Below, piece after piece: positions 28,955 through 36,397 of a stretch of 36,397 nucleotides of DNA (positions are counted from its first letter, which is position 1; each line of letters begins with the position of its first letter). The stretch lies in NCBI GenBank assembly GCA_024638215.1, contig JAHEKS010000007.1, positions 1 through 36,397 on the forward strand, read 5' to 3'. A program made the translations under genes and the position numbers. The DNA is from Acidobacteriota bacterium (GTDB taxonomy: Bacteria > Acidobacteriota > Terriglobia > UBA7540). The notes below the pieces were generated by a model. The model was not told the DNA's origin. It saw nothing but the letters and a program-made list of their open reading frames with translations, and made no database searches.

Positions 28955-31717
28955 TTGACGGAAGAGATTGCCAAAGTCTATTCGCCGGATGCGATTGAGC
29001 CGCGCTGGGCGCGCGAATGGATCGAGCGCCAGCTCTACCGCCCGCCCTCGGACGCCGCGCCCGAGCGCTTCGCGCTAGTCATTCCGCCGCCCAACATCAC
29101 CGGCTCGCTCCACATGGGACACATGTTGGAGCACACCGAAATTGACATCCTGATGCGCTGGCATCGCATGCGCGGCGCGAGCGTCCTGTGGCTGCCCGGC
29201 ACCGACCACGCTTCCATCGCCACGCAGATGATCGTCGAGCAGGAACTGGGCCGCGAGGCGCTGCCGCAGCTCGAAGGCAAGCCGGAATCCAAGAGCGCCT
29301 GGCGCCGCGAAGGCCAGCGCCGCCGCCGCGAGATGGGACACGAGAAATTCCTCGAGCGCTGCTGGGAATGGAAAGAGCAAAATGGCGGCACCATCCGCCG
29401 GCAAATGGAACGGCTGGGCGCTTCGGTGGATTGGACGCGCGACCGCTTTACCATGGACCCGGCCTACTCGCGCGCCGTGGCCGAGGTCTTCGCGCGCCTC
29501 TATGAAGAAGGGCTGATCTATCGCGGCAAGTACATCGTCAACTGGTGCCCGCGCTGCGGCACCGCCGTCAGCGACCTCGAAGTGATCCACGAGGAGCGCC
29601 CGGGCCACCTGTGGTACATCCGCTATCCCTTCGAAAATGGCAAGGGCTACTTGGTCGTCGCCACCACGCGGCCGGAAACCATGCTGGGCGATACGGCGGT
29701 GGCGGTGAATCCGTCGGACGAACGCTATCGCGCGTCGGTCGGACGCAAGATCGTGCTGCCGCTGCTCGGGCGCGCGATTCCTGTGGTCGCCGACGATTTT
29801 GTGGACCCGAAATTCGGCACCGGCGCCGTCAAGGTCACACCCGCGCACGATCCCAACGACTTCGAGATTTCCGAGCGTCATAACCTGCCGCGCATCGAGG
29901 TGATTGACGACGAAGCGCGCATGACCGCCGAGGCCGGGCCGTATCAGGGCCTCGACCGCTTTGAGGCGCGCGAGGCGGTGGTGCAGGATTTGCGCGAGCG
30001 CGGGCAGCTCGAAAAGATCGAAGACTACGCGCTCAGCGTCGGCACCTGCCAGCGCTGCAAGACGGTGGTCGAGCCGCGCTTGTCCACGCAGTGGTTCATG
30101 AAGATGAAGCAGCTTGCCGCGCCCGCCATTCGCGTGGTCGAGGACGGCCGCATCCGCATCGTGCCGGAAAATTACCGCAAGATCTATCTCGACTGGATGG
30201 AGAACATTCATGACTGGTGCGTCTCGCGCCAGCTCTGGTGGGGGCATCGCATCCCGGCGTGGTACTGCGAGGCGTGCGGCCAAGTGATCGTGGCGCGCGA
30301 GACTCCGCAATCGTGCCCGAAATGCCACACCAAGGATCTCCGGCCCGATGATGACGTGCTTGACACGTGGTTCAGCTCGGCGCTGTGGCCCTTCGCCACG
30401 CTCGGCTGGCCGGAGGAGACCGAAGACTTGCGGCGCTATTATCCCAACGACCTGATGATCATGGGATTCGACATCCTATTTTTCTGGGGCGCGCGCATGA
30501 TCATGATGGGGATGAAATTCATGAAGGACGTCCCCTTCCGTGAGCTTTACATCCACGCCCTGGTGCGTGACGCCGAGCGGCAGAAGATGTCGAAGACCAA
30601 GGGCAACGTGCTCGATCCGCTGGAGGTCACGGAAAAATACGGCACCGATGCGGTGCGCTTTGCCCTGGCCATCAGCGCCGCACCCGGAACCGACATCGCT
30701 TTTTCCAACGACAAGGTGGAATCCTACCGCGCCTTCGCCAACAAGATCTGGAACGCCGCGCGGTTCATCCTGATGAACCTGGAAAAGCCGCCAGCGGCGT
30801 TTCGCGAGCAGTTGGCGGAAGGCTTGCAGCCGCCCGCGGGGCTGGGCCTGGGAGCGGTGGCCGCGCCCGAGTCGCTGGCGCTCGCCGACCGCTGGATTTT
30901 CTCGCGCCTCGCGACGGTGACGCGCGAGTTGAACGAGGCCCTGGAAACCTTTCGCTTCCACGAAGCGGCTTCGACGATCTATCACTTTTTCTGGCACGAG
31001 CTTTGCGACTGGTACCTGGAATGGCTGAAGCCGGAGATCACTGCGATTCACTCGGGCGAGCTTCCTCCCGCGGCGCGCGCCGCCTGGACCAACCTGATGC
31101 GCGTCTTCGAGGCCTCGCTGCACTTGTTGCATCCCTTCATGCCTTTCATCACCGAGGAACTGTGGCACCGGCTGCCGCGCGTGCGCCATGAAACGTCGCT
31201 CTCGCTGGCGCCCTTCGCTCTGGTCGGCGAGCGCGTCGCGGACCCGGTCTCGGAAAAACAGTTCCAGATCGTTCAGGAACTGATTGTGCTGGCGCGCAAC
31301 GCCAAAGCCGAAACCGGCGCGCAGAAGGAGAAGCCCAGCGCGCAGGTGGCAAGCGAAGACCTGCGCATCCTGGAGCTGCTGCGCGCGCATCAGGAGACCA
31401 TCCAGCGGCTGGCGGGTTTGAAGGCGCTGAACTTTACGCGCGGGCGCATGACTGCCGACCCCTCTGTGCGCGTGGGCTCGGGCTTCGACCTGCGCCTGCT
31501 GCACGAGCAGAGCGTGGACCCGGCCGCGGAGCGCGCCCGCCTGCAGAAGGAAAAAGAGAAGCTCGAGCGGCAACTTGCGCAATCGAAGAAACAGTTGGAC
31601 GACCAGAACTTCGTCAGCCGCGCTCCCCGCGAAGTGGTGCGCGGCGCCGAACATCGCTTCGAAGAGCTTTCCGCGCACTTGAAGAAAGTGCTCGAAGCTC
31701 TCGGAAAAATGAGCTGA
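28955..31717 (+). CDS. valS: Valyl-tRNA synthetase
   Basis: The 920-residue class Ia enzyme attaches valine to its tRNA. The HIGH motif is HMGH (53-56) in PPNITGSLHMGHMLEH, and the KMSKS loop is KMSKTKGNV (about 547). The editing (CP1) domain spans about 200-340. Zinc-type cysteine pairs occur in NWCPRCGTAVSDLE and WYCEACGQVIV...CPKCH. The anticodon domain follows and a C-terminal coiled coil (RLQKEKEKLERQLAQSKKQLDDQNFVS, about 855-910) binds tRNA. The length is complete for the family. TTG 28955 is the start, with AGAGG upstream. The birA start follows the stop codon with no gap, so the two are translated together. Confidence 0.98.
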   Translation: MTEEIAKVYSPDAIEPRWAREWIERQLYRPPSDAAPERFALVIPPPNITGSLHMGHMLEHTEIDILMRWHRMRGASVLWLPGTDHASIATQMIVEQELGREALPQLEGKPESKSAWRREGQRRRREMGHEKFLERCWEWKEQNGGTIRRQMERLGASVDWTRDRFTMDPAYSRAVAEVFARLYEEGLIYRGKYIVNWCPRCGTAVSDLEVIHEERPGHLWYIRYPFENGKGYLVVATTRPETMLGDTAVAVNPSDERYRASVGRKIVLPLLGRAIPVVADDFVDPKFGTGAVKVTPAHDPNDFEISERHNLPRIEVIDDEARMTAEAGPYQGLDRFEAREAVVQDLRERGQLEKIEDYALSVGTCQRCKTVVEPRLSTQWFMKMKQLAAPAIRVVEDGRIRIVPENYRKIYLDWMENIHDWCVSRQLWWGHRIPAWYCEACGQVIVARETPQSCPKCHTKDLRPDDDVLDTWFSSALWPFATLGWPEETEDLRRYYPNDLMIMGFDILFFWGARMIMMGMKFMKDVPFRELYIHALVRDAERQKMSKTKGNVLDPLEVTEKYGTDAVRFALAISAAPGTDIAFSNDKVESYRAFANKIWNAARFILMNLEKPPAAFREQLAEGLQPPAGLGLGAVAAPESLALADRWIFSRLATVTRELNEALETFRFHEAASTIYHFFWHELCDWYLEWLKPEITAIHSGELPPAARAAWTNLMRVFEASLHLLHPFMPFITEELWHRLPRVRHETSLSLAPFALVGERVADPVSEKQFQIVQELIVLARNAKAETGAQKEKPSAQVASEDLRILELLRAHQETIQRLAGLKALNFTRGRMTADPSVRVGSGFDLRLLHEQSVDPAAERARLQKEKEKLERQLAQSKKQLDDQNFVSRAPREVVRGAEHRFEELSAHLKKVLEALGKMS

Positions 31718-32710
31718 ATGACTTCCGGAACCACCGACCGCAGAATCGACAAACTGATCCACCTGCTGGTGAAGAACGCCACGGTGGTGGTGCCCGGCCC
31801 CAAGATCGCCTCGGAAATCGGCGTCTCGCGCTCGACCGTCTGGGAGTGGATGCAGAAGCTGCGCGCGCTGGGCGTTGAGATTAAGGGATTGCCGGCGGCG
31901 GGCTACCAGCTCACCAAGCTGCCCGATATTCTGGCCCCCAGTTTGATTCGCCAGGAGCTGGGCGAAAACGAAATCGGGCATCGCATCGTGCATTACTTCC
32001 GCGCCGATTCCACCAACAACATCGCCGCCAGGCTCGCCGCTGAAGGCGCGCCGCACGGCACGGTTGTGGTTGCCGAGGAACAGACGGCGGGGCGCGGGCG
32101 ATTCGGCCGCGCGTGGTATTCGGAAAAATCCAGCGGCATCTACGCTTCCGTCATTTTGCGTCCGGAGCTTTCGCCCGCCGCGGCGCCGGCCATTACGCTG
32201 ATGGCGGGGGTGGCGGCGCACCGCGCCCTGACGAGCGTGACCGGGTTGGCCTTCGACATTCGCTGGCCCAACGATTTGCTGGTGGGCGGCAAGAAAGTTT
32301 GCGGCATCCTGACGGAAATGAGCGCCGAGCTTGACCGCTTGCACAGCGTGGTGCTGGGGATCGGCATCAACGTGAATCACCGCGAAATGCCTTCGGACTT
32401 GAAACCCCTCGCGACCTCTCTCCGCATCGAAACGCACAAGACGTTTTCGCGCGCCAACCTTCTGGTGGCGCTGCTCAAGGAGCTTGAGCGGCAGTATCAC
32501 GTGCTGCTCGAAGAGGGCTCGGCCGCCATCGCGCGCGATTGGGCCGCCGCTTCGAGCTTCGCCGAAGGCCGGCGCGTGCGCGCCATGCTGGGGACCACGG
32601 GTTACTCGGCGGTGACCGCGGGGCTTGAGCCTTCGGGCGCCTTGCGCCTGCGCCGTGAGGACGGCGAGGTGGTATCCTTGGTTTCGGGAGAGGTCGCCGA
32701 GATAAAATGA
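31718..32710 (+). CDS. birA: Biotin--[acetyl-CoA-carboxylase] ligase with N-terminal HTH
   Basis: The 330-residue protein joins biotin to the carboxyl-carrier protein of acetyl-CoA carboxylase and can act as repressor. The N-terminal helix-turn-helix (about 8-62: GPKIASEIGVSRSTVWEWMQKLRALGVEIKG) precedes the ligase core with AGRGRFGRAW for biotinyl-AMP binding and RWPNDLLVGGKKVCGIL carrying the catalytic lysine. VLGIGINVNH and a C-terminal SH3-like domain (LRLRREDGEVVSLVSGEVAEIK) complete it. It is therefore a group II, bifunctional BirA. Its start codon directly follows the valS stop. Confidence 0.96.
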   Translation: MTSGTTDRRIDKLIHLLVKNATVVVPGPKIASEIGVSRSTVWEWMQKLRALGVEIKGLPAAGYQLTKLPDILAPSLIRQELGENEIGHRIVHYFRADSTNNIAARLAAEGAPHGTVVVAEEQTAGRGRFGRAWYSEKSSGIYASVILRPELSPAAAPAITLMAGVAAHRALTSVTGLAFDIRWPNDLLVGGKKVCGILTEMSAELDRLHSVVLGIGINVNHREMPSDLKPLATSLRIETHKTFSRANLLVALLKELERQYHVLLEEGSAAIARDWAAASSFAEGRRVRAMLGTTGYSAVTAGLEPSGALRLRREDGEVVSLVSGEVAEIK

Positions 32711-32792
32711 CCTCTGGCGGACCGAGCCGGACCAGGTTTTAGCCCAGCCAACCCTCCTGGCGAGGCGGAGGCCTGCCCGGCGGAGAAAAAAC

Positions 32793-33593
32793 GTGCCAAG
32801 CTCCAATACCAACCTGCTGGTTCTGGACGTGGGCAACACCAACACGTCGGTGGGCGTATTCCACGGCAAAACCTTGCGCGCGCAGTGGCGCCTGACCACC
32901 AGCCGCGAGCAGACCGCGGATGAGTATGGCATCCTGATCCGAAACCTTTTCAGCCTCGACGGCCTCGGCACCGGCGAGGTCACGGGCGTGATGGTGGCAA
33001 GCGTCGTGCCGCCCTTGAACGCCGTGCTGGAGGAAATGTCGAGGAAATATTTCCGGCTCGACCCGGTGTTTCTGGGGCCGGGCACGCGCACCGGGATCGC
33101 CATCCACTATGACAACCCGCTGGAAGTGGGCGCCGACCGCATCGCCAACAGCGTGGCGGCGTTTGAGAAATACGGCGGCCCGTGCGTGATCGTGGATTTT
33201 GGAACCGCCATCACCTTCGACGTGATTTCCGAAAAGGGAGATTATCTGGGCGGGATTATCGCGCCGGGCATCGGCATCTCGGCGGAGGCGCTGTTTGAGC
33301 GCGCGGCGCGGCTGCCCCGCGTCGAGGTGCGCGAACCGGCGCGCGTCATCGGAACCAACACCGTGGGCAGCATGCAGTCGGGGCTTTTCTACGGCTCCGT
33401 GGGCTTGATGGACGGCATCCTCGATCGCCTCGCGGCGGAGCTGGGCGGGAAAATGAAAGTGATTGCGACCGGGGGCCAGGCGCCGCTCGTCGCCGCGGCC
33501 TCCAAGTACAAACCTCCTGTTGACTCTTCTCTGACACTTGAAGGATTGCGAATTATCTACGAGCGCAACGCCTCCGCTGCCAGGCGCAAGTAG
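32793..33593 (+). CDS. coaX: Type III pantothenate kinase
   Basis: The 266-residue enzyme phosphorylates pantothenate in the first step of coenzyme A synthesis. Motifs of the ASKHA-fold CoaX family are in place: VLDVGNTNTSVGVF near the start, VASVVPPLN, NPLEVGADRIANSVAAF (substrate and dimer site), VDFGTAITFDVI and GGIIAPGIGIS. It is insensitive to CoA feedback in known members and often needs a monovalent cation. The GTG start at 32793 has GGAG about 8 nt upstream. It lies 82 bp after birA, a frequent neighbour in many bacteria. Confidence 0.97.
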   Translation: MPSSNTNLLVLDVGNTNTSVGVFHGKTLRAQWRLTTSREQTADEYGILIRNLFSLDGLGTGEVTGVMVASVVPPLNAVLEEMSRKYFRLDPVFLGPGTRTGIAIHYDNPLEVGADRIANSVAAFEKYGGPCVIVDFGTAITFDVISEKGDYLGGIIAPGIGISAEALFERAARLPRVEVREPARVIGTNTVGSMQSGLFYGSVGLMDGILDRLAAELGGKMKVIATGGQAPLVAAASKYKPPVDSSLTLEGLRIIYERNASAARRK

Positions 33594-33603
33594 GACGTCT
33601 GGT

Positions 33604-34317
33604 TTGGAAAATTACTTCAATTATTTCACCGAAATCGAGGAGTGCTTCCGCCGCTGCCGGGGGACGCCGCACCTGCTCTCCACGCTTGACTGGGCGCTGA
33701 TCGAATCGTGGAAAGAGGCAGGTTTTCCCCTCGAGGCCGTGCTGCTCGGGATCGAGCGCTCCTTCGAAAAATTCCAGAAGCGCCCGCAGCGGTTTCGCAA
33801 AATCAACAGCCTGGCGTATTGCTCGCAGGAGGTGCTGCGCGCGGCGGAAGAAGCGCGGACCGCGCAGGCGGAAGGCGGAGCACGTTCCCAGGACGCTCCC
33901 GCGCCGCCGCCCTTCGAGCCGGACGAGATTCGGAGGTACCTGGAGAAGAACGCCCATGCGTTGGAGCAAGCGGCCAGCGCGGCAGCGGAAAAAGGCCAGC
34001 AGGTATTGGGAGAAGACTTGAAATCCTCGGCGCGGGCGCTCGGAAAAGTGGCGGCGTGCCGTGACCAGGAACTCACGGCTGACCTGGAGGAAATCGAGAA
34101 CCACCTCTCGGTGACGGAAGAAAAGCTGGGCGCGGCGCTGCTGCGCGTGGCGCCGGAAGAGTTGCTGGCGGAATTTCGCCGCGAGGTAGAGCAGGGGCTC
34201 GCCTCTCACCGCCGGAAAATGTCGGCGCCGCAGATCGAATCGCTCCAGCGGCAGTTCTTGAAGAAGCGCCTGTTCGAGCACTATGGCGTGCCGCGATTGA
34301 GCTTGTTCTATTTATGA
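33604..34317 (+). CDS. Conserved protein of unknown function between coaX and rlmD
   Basis: The product of about 237 residues starts at TTG 33604 (LENYFNYFTEIEECFRRCRGTPHLLSTLDWALIESWKEAGFPLEAVLLGIERSFEKF), with AGGA upstream; a longer form from 33538 would overlap coaX. The N-terminal 85 residues have the look of a well-conserved domain (NYFTEIEE, LSTLDWALIE, GIERSF, NSLAYCSQEV). The rest is helical and charged, with likely coiled coils (33960-34240). There is no signal peptide, membrane helix or known catalytic motif. It starts 10 bp after coaX, so it is probably co-transcribed with it. I do not recognise the family. Confidence 0.75.
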   Translation: MENYFNYFTEIEECFRRCRGTPHLLSTLDWALIESWKEAGFPLEAVLLGIERSFEKFQKRPQRFRKINSLAYCSQEVLRAAEEARTAQAEGGARSQDAPAPPPFEPDEIRRYLEKNAHALEQAASAAAEKGQQVLGEDLKSSARALGKVAACRDQELTADLEEIENHLSVTEEKLGAALLRVAPEELLAEFRREVEQGLASHRRKMSAPQIESLQRQFLKKRLFEHYGVPRLSLFYL

Positions 34318-34320
34318 GAA

Positions 34321-34453
34321 CTGTCCGTGGTCCGTGGTCCGTTGTTCACACAGATCGCTTGTGTTGGGTGCGTTGGCCAGCGGCTACGGAGGACTGGCGA
34401 CGGACCACGGACAACTGACCACGGACAAACGGCAAAGGACCAGAGACGAATTT
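34321..34453. repeat. Heptanucleotide repeat block, 19 units, ending at the rlmD start
   Basis: Nineteen consecutive 7-nt units run from 34321 to 34453 and end exactly at the ATG (34454). Early units read TGGTCCG; later ones read CCACGGA, CAACTGA and CAAAGGA. The early and late parts are inverted relative to each other: TCCGTGGTCCG (34324-34334) pairs with CGGACCACGGA (34401-34411). A leader hairpin with an 11-bp stem could form. Confidence 0.88.
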
Positions 34454-35725
34454 ATGTCCTTTGAATTCATCGCGGAAAAGCTCGTTTACGGCGGCGATGC
34501 TCTGGGGCACTACCAGGGCCGCACCATCCTGGTGCCGCGCGCGCTGCCCGGCGAGCGCCTGGAGGTGGAAGAAGTCCGCACCGCCAAAGGTGTGACGCAC
34601 GCGCGCCCGCTGCGCGTGATCAGCCCCGCGCCGGAGCGCGTCAGTCCACCTTGCCCATACTTCGGCCGGTGCGGAGGCTGCCATTACCAGCACTTGAATT
34701 ATCAGAATCAGACCGTCTGGAAGCGCGAAATCGTGCGCGAGACGCTGCGGCGCATCGGTAAAATCGTCTGGGAAAATGAAATTCCCATCCATGCCAGCGA
34801 GCCGTGGAATTACCGCAACCAGGCGCAATTCAAAGTCTCCCACTCCGGGGGGCGCACCGAGTTGGGGTTTTTCGCCGCGGAATCACACCAACTGGTCCCC
34901 GTGGATCAATGCCTGATTCTTTCCCCTCGCTTGAACCTCGTGTTGAACGTGCTCCGTAGCGCATCTTGGTCCGAGAACCTCACCGATTGCAGCGAAATTG
35001 AGATGCTGGCGGATGACCAGGACGAAAACGTCATGCTTACGCTGCGCGGTAAATTTACCGAGCCGCGCGGCGAAGCGCTGGCCCGGCAATGCCTGGAAGA
35101 GGTGCCGGGCGCAAGCACCGTGGCTGTCGAACGCAAGTCCGGATTCCGCGTCCAGGGTGAGCCGGCTCTTGACTATCGGGCCGGAGAATTCGAATACCAA
35201 ATCAGCCCCGGGTCTTTCTTTCAGGCTTCGCGCCATCTGTTGCCCGCAATGGTTGCCGCGGTCACGGGGGGGCAATCGGGAGCGCTTGCGCTGGATCTTT
35301 ATGCGGGCGTTGGATTGTTCACGCTTCCTCTGGCCGGAGCCTTCGACCGGGTTGTGGGAGTGGAAGGGAATCGGGGAGCGGCGCGGGATTTGGAAGCCAA
35401 CGCGCGCCGGCACGAATTGGGAAACGTGCGCGCGGTTGGCGAGAGCGCGTATGACTTCCTTCGCCGTTTCGCGCAGGCGGGACCTGACCTGGTGGTGCTC
35501 GATCCGCCGCGCGCGGGAGTGGGCGCGCGCACGCTCGAACTCCTGGCGAAGCTGCGGCCCGCGCGCTTGCATTACGTTTCCTGCCATCCTCCGACGCTCG
35601 CTCGCGACCTCGCCTTTTTGTCCTCTCGTGGTTATCTTCTGAATATGATTGAAATGTTCGATTTCTTTCCTCATACTTCCCACATTGAATGTCTCGCCAG
35701 GCTGACGCGGAACGCGAATTTCTGA
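34454..35725 (+). CDS. rlmD: 23S rRNA (uracil-C5)-methyltransferase, RlmD/RumA type
   Basis: The 423-residue enzyme belongs to the TrmA/RlmD family that methylates uracil C5 in RNA with SAM. An N-terminal TRAM-like domain (about 1-55) binds RNA. The 4Fe-4S cluster ligands C67, C73 and C76 in CPYFGRCGGCHY are present, with a fourth Cys later (LVPVDQCLIL). SAM binding is by LDLYAGVGLFTLPLA, and VVLDPPRAG precedes the catalytic Cys of LHYVSCHPPTLARDL. ATG 34454 is preferred because it starts the TRAM domain; a longer frame from 34334 would only translate the heptad repeats. The exact target base (RlmD, RlmC or TrmA type) cannot be fixed from the sequence. Confidence 0.9.
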   Translation: MSFEFIAEKLVYGGDALGHYQGRTILVPRALPGERLEVEEVRTAKGVTHARPLRVISPAPERVSPPCPYFGRCGGCHYQHLNYQNQTVWKREIVRETLRRIGKIVWENEIPIHASEPWNYRNQAQFKVSHSGGRTELGFFAAESHQLVPVDQCLILSPRLNLVLNVLRSASWSENLTDCSEIEMLADDQDENVMLTLRGKFTEPRGEALARQCLEEVPGASTVAVERKSGFRVQGEPALDYRAGEFEYQISPGSFFQASRHLLPAMVAAVTGGQSGALALDLYAGVGLFTLPLAGAFDRVVGVEGNRGAARDLEANARRHELGNVRAVGESAYDFLRRFAQAGPDLVVLDPPRAGVGARTLELLAKLRPARLHYVSCHPPTLARDLAFLSSRGYLLNMIEMFDFFPHTSHIECLARLTRNANF

Positions 35726-36390
35726 CCGCACCGCTGGTTGCCTTGAGCGCTTGCTTTGCACTGGGCATCGTAGTGGCGGATGCGTCACGCGTGTCGCTGC
35801 CCGACACGCTGGTCGTCGTCCCCGTGCTCCTTTTCTCCGCCGGTGCGTGCATGCTGGCGGGGCTGATCCTCACACGCGCACACTGGCCAAGGCTCGCCGG
35901 TGTTCTCGCGCTCGTCGGCTTCGTTCTGCTGGGCAGCAGCGCGGCGCGACTCTTCGAATTTCGTTTTTCCGGCCGCGACATCAGCCATCTGGAATCGCTA
36001 GGCATTGACCTGCGCACTCCCGTGCGCGTTTCCGGCCGGATCGTGTCGCCTCCGCTCGCACGGCCTTCCGGGCTTCAGTTTGACCTCGATGTTTCTGCGA
36101 TCGAAGATCGCGGGCGGGTTTATCCCATGACGGGCAAAGTCCGTGTGTTCCTGCGGCGCGGCCAGGGCGTGCAGGCGGCGGACCTCAGCGAAGCCCTCGG
36201 CTTGTCTTACGGCGACTCGATTCGCGCGCTGGCCGAGCTCGAGCGGCCGCGCACCTATCGCGATCCAGGGGTTTTTGATTTCCGACGCTGGATGGCCTCG
36301 ATACACGACATCTATTGGACGGGCACGATCAAGAGCCCGCGGCTGGTGGAGAAGCTACGGCGGCGCGGCCTCTCACGCCAGGCGAAATAG
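35689..36390 (+). CDS. comEC: ComEC N-terminal part (DUF4131), interrupted or incomplete
   Basis: The frame starts at ATG 35689, overlapping the rlmD end by 37 bp. Membrane helices come first (LVALSACFALGIVVAD, TLVVVPVLLFSAGACMLAGLIL, LAGVLALVGFVLLGSSAA), followed by an OB-like DUF4131 domain (LRTPVRVSGRIVSPPLAR to LAELERPRTYRDPGVFDFRRWMASIHDIYWTG). ComEC is the inner-membrane channel for single-stranded DNA in natural transformation and is normally 700-850 residues. Here a TAG at 36388 ends the frame after 233 residues, before the channel domain. The window ends 7 bp later. A frameshift a few codons before the stop, either real or a sequencing error, or a genuine short protein are all possible. 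Confidence 0.8.
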   Translation: MSRQADAEREFLTAPLVALSACFALGIVVADASRVSLPDTLVVVPVLLFSAGACMLAGLILTRAHWPRLAGVLALVGFVLLGSSAARLFEFRFSGRDISHLESLGIDLRTPVRVSGRIVSPPLARPSGLQFDLDVSAIEDRGRVYPMTGKVRVFLRRGQGVQAADLSEALGLSYGDSIRALAELERPRTYRDPGVFDFRRWMASIHDIYWTGTIKSPRLVEKLRRRGLSRQAK

Positions 36391-36397
36391 TCGCTCG

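Noticed and set aside
30476-33103. An 875-codon open frame on the minus strand opposite valS, birA and coaX
   Set aside because: It mirrors the codon pattern of three clear plus-strand genes, has no recognisable motif and is composed mostly of Arg, Ala, Gly and His, as is usual for antisense of GC-rich genes.

Overview
The window reads as chromosomal DNA of an uncultivated or little-studied member of the Acidobacteriota. The reasons are an 875-residue duplicated permease of the acidobacterial ADOP type with its PadR repressor, the high GC content, and lipoprotein, TPR and response-regulator proteins in the style of that phylum. Intergenic spaces are rich in small palindromes and in blocks of 7-nt repeats. 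The taxonomic call is an inference from gene types. No rRNA, tRNA, CRISPR array or transposase was found.

Layout. 1-4396 (+): the 3' end of a TPR protein, a solitary nuoB, a Rieske-type ferredoxin, fpg (mutM) and a secreted putative glycoside hydrolase. A 644-bp gap without a supported gene follows. 5041-8940 (+): comM-like AAA ATPase, a retropepsin-like protein, an overlapping small-protein/nucleotidyltransferase pair, an M50 metalloprotease and an Fe(II)-trafficking protein (YggX). 12757-9019 (-): ATP-grasp ligase, TPM-domain protein, nucleotidyltransferase and LemA. 12949-15068 (+): a Tat-exported gluconate 2-dehydrogenase subunit 3 protein, a cytochrome c, a terminator and a Gfo/Idh/MocA oxidoreductase. 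18504-15204 (-): padR and the ADOP permease, separated and flanked by heptanucleotide repeats. 18737-21120 (+): an orphan PotA/MalK-type ATPase, a Cys-rich zinc-ribbon protein and a NYN-domain protein. 22055-21198 (-): an AbiJ-NTD4/HEPN-like protein. 22158-22630: a DUF559 gene inside 52-53-bp inverted repeats. 23311-22688 (-): DUF488. 23581-28785 (+): FKBP lipoprotein, STAS protein, small membrane protein, a divergent ribulose-phosphate 3-epimerase, a BamD-like lipoprotein and a response regulator with a very long Pro/Ala/Glu linker. 28955-36390 (+): valS, birA, coaX, an unrecognised conserved protein, rlmD and a comEC N-terminal fragment.

Most genes are housekeeping: translation, cofactor activation, DNA repair, outer-membrane assembly and competence-type DNA handling. 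The accessory part is centred on 20.4-22.7 kb. There a NYN nuclease-like gene, an AbiJ/HEPN-like gene and a DUF559 endonuclease-like gene lie together, which suggests a small defence-type cluster.

The least expected signal is non-coding. Four intergenic blocks are built from 7-nt units that hold register almost perfectly: 48, 18 and 19 units at 17837, 15071 and 34321, and about 5 at 1821. Two of them flank the ADOP permease and share an identical 30-bp direct repeat. Other notable non-coding signals are a palindromic PadR-type operator wedged between promoter and ribosome-binding site, a hairpin with the same arms but different tetraloops at three loci, and the inverted-repeat DUF559 unit.
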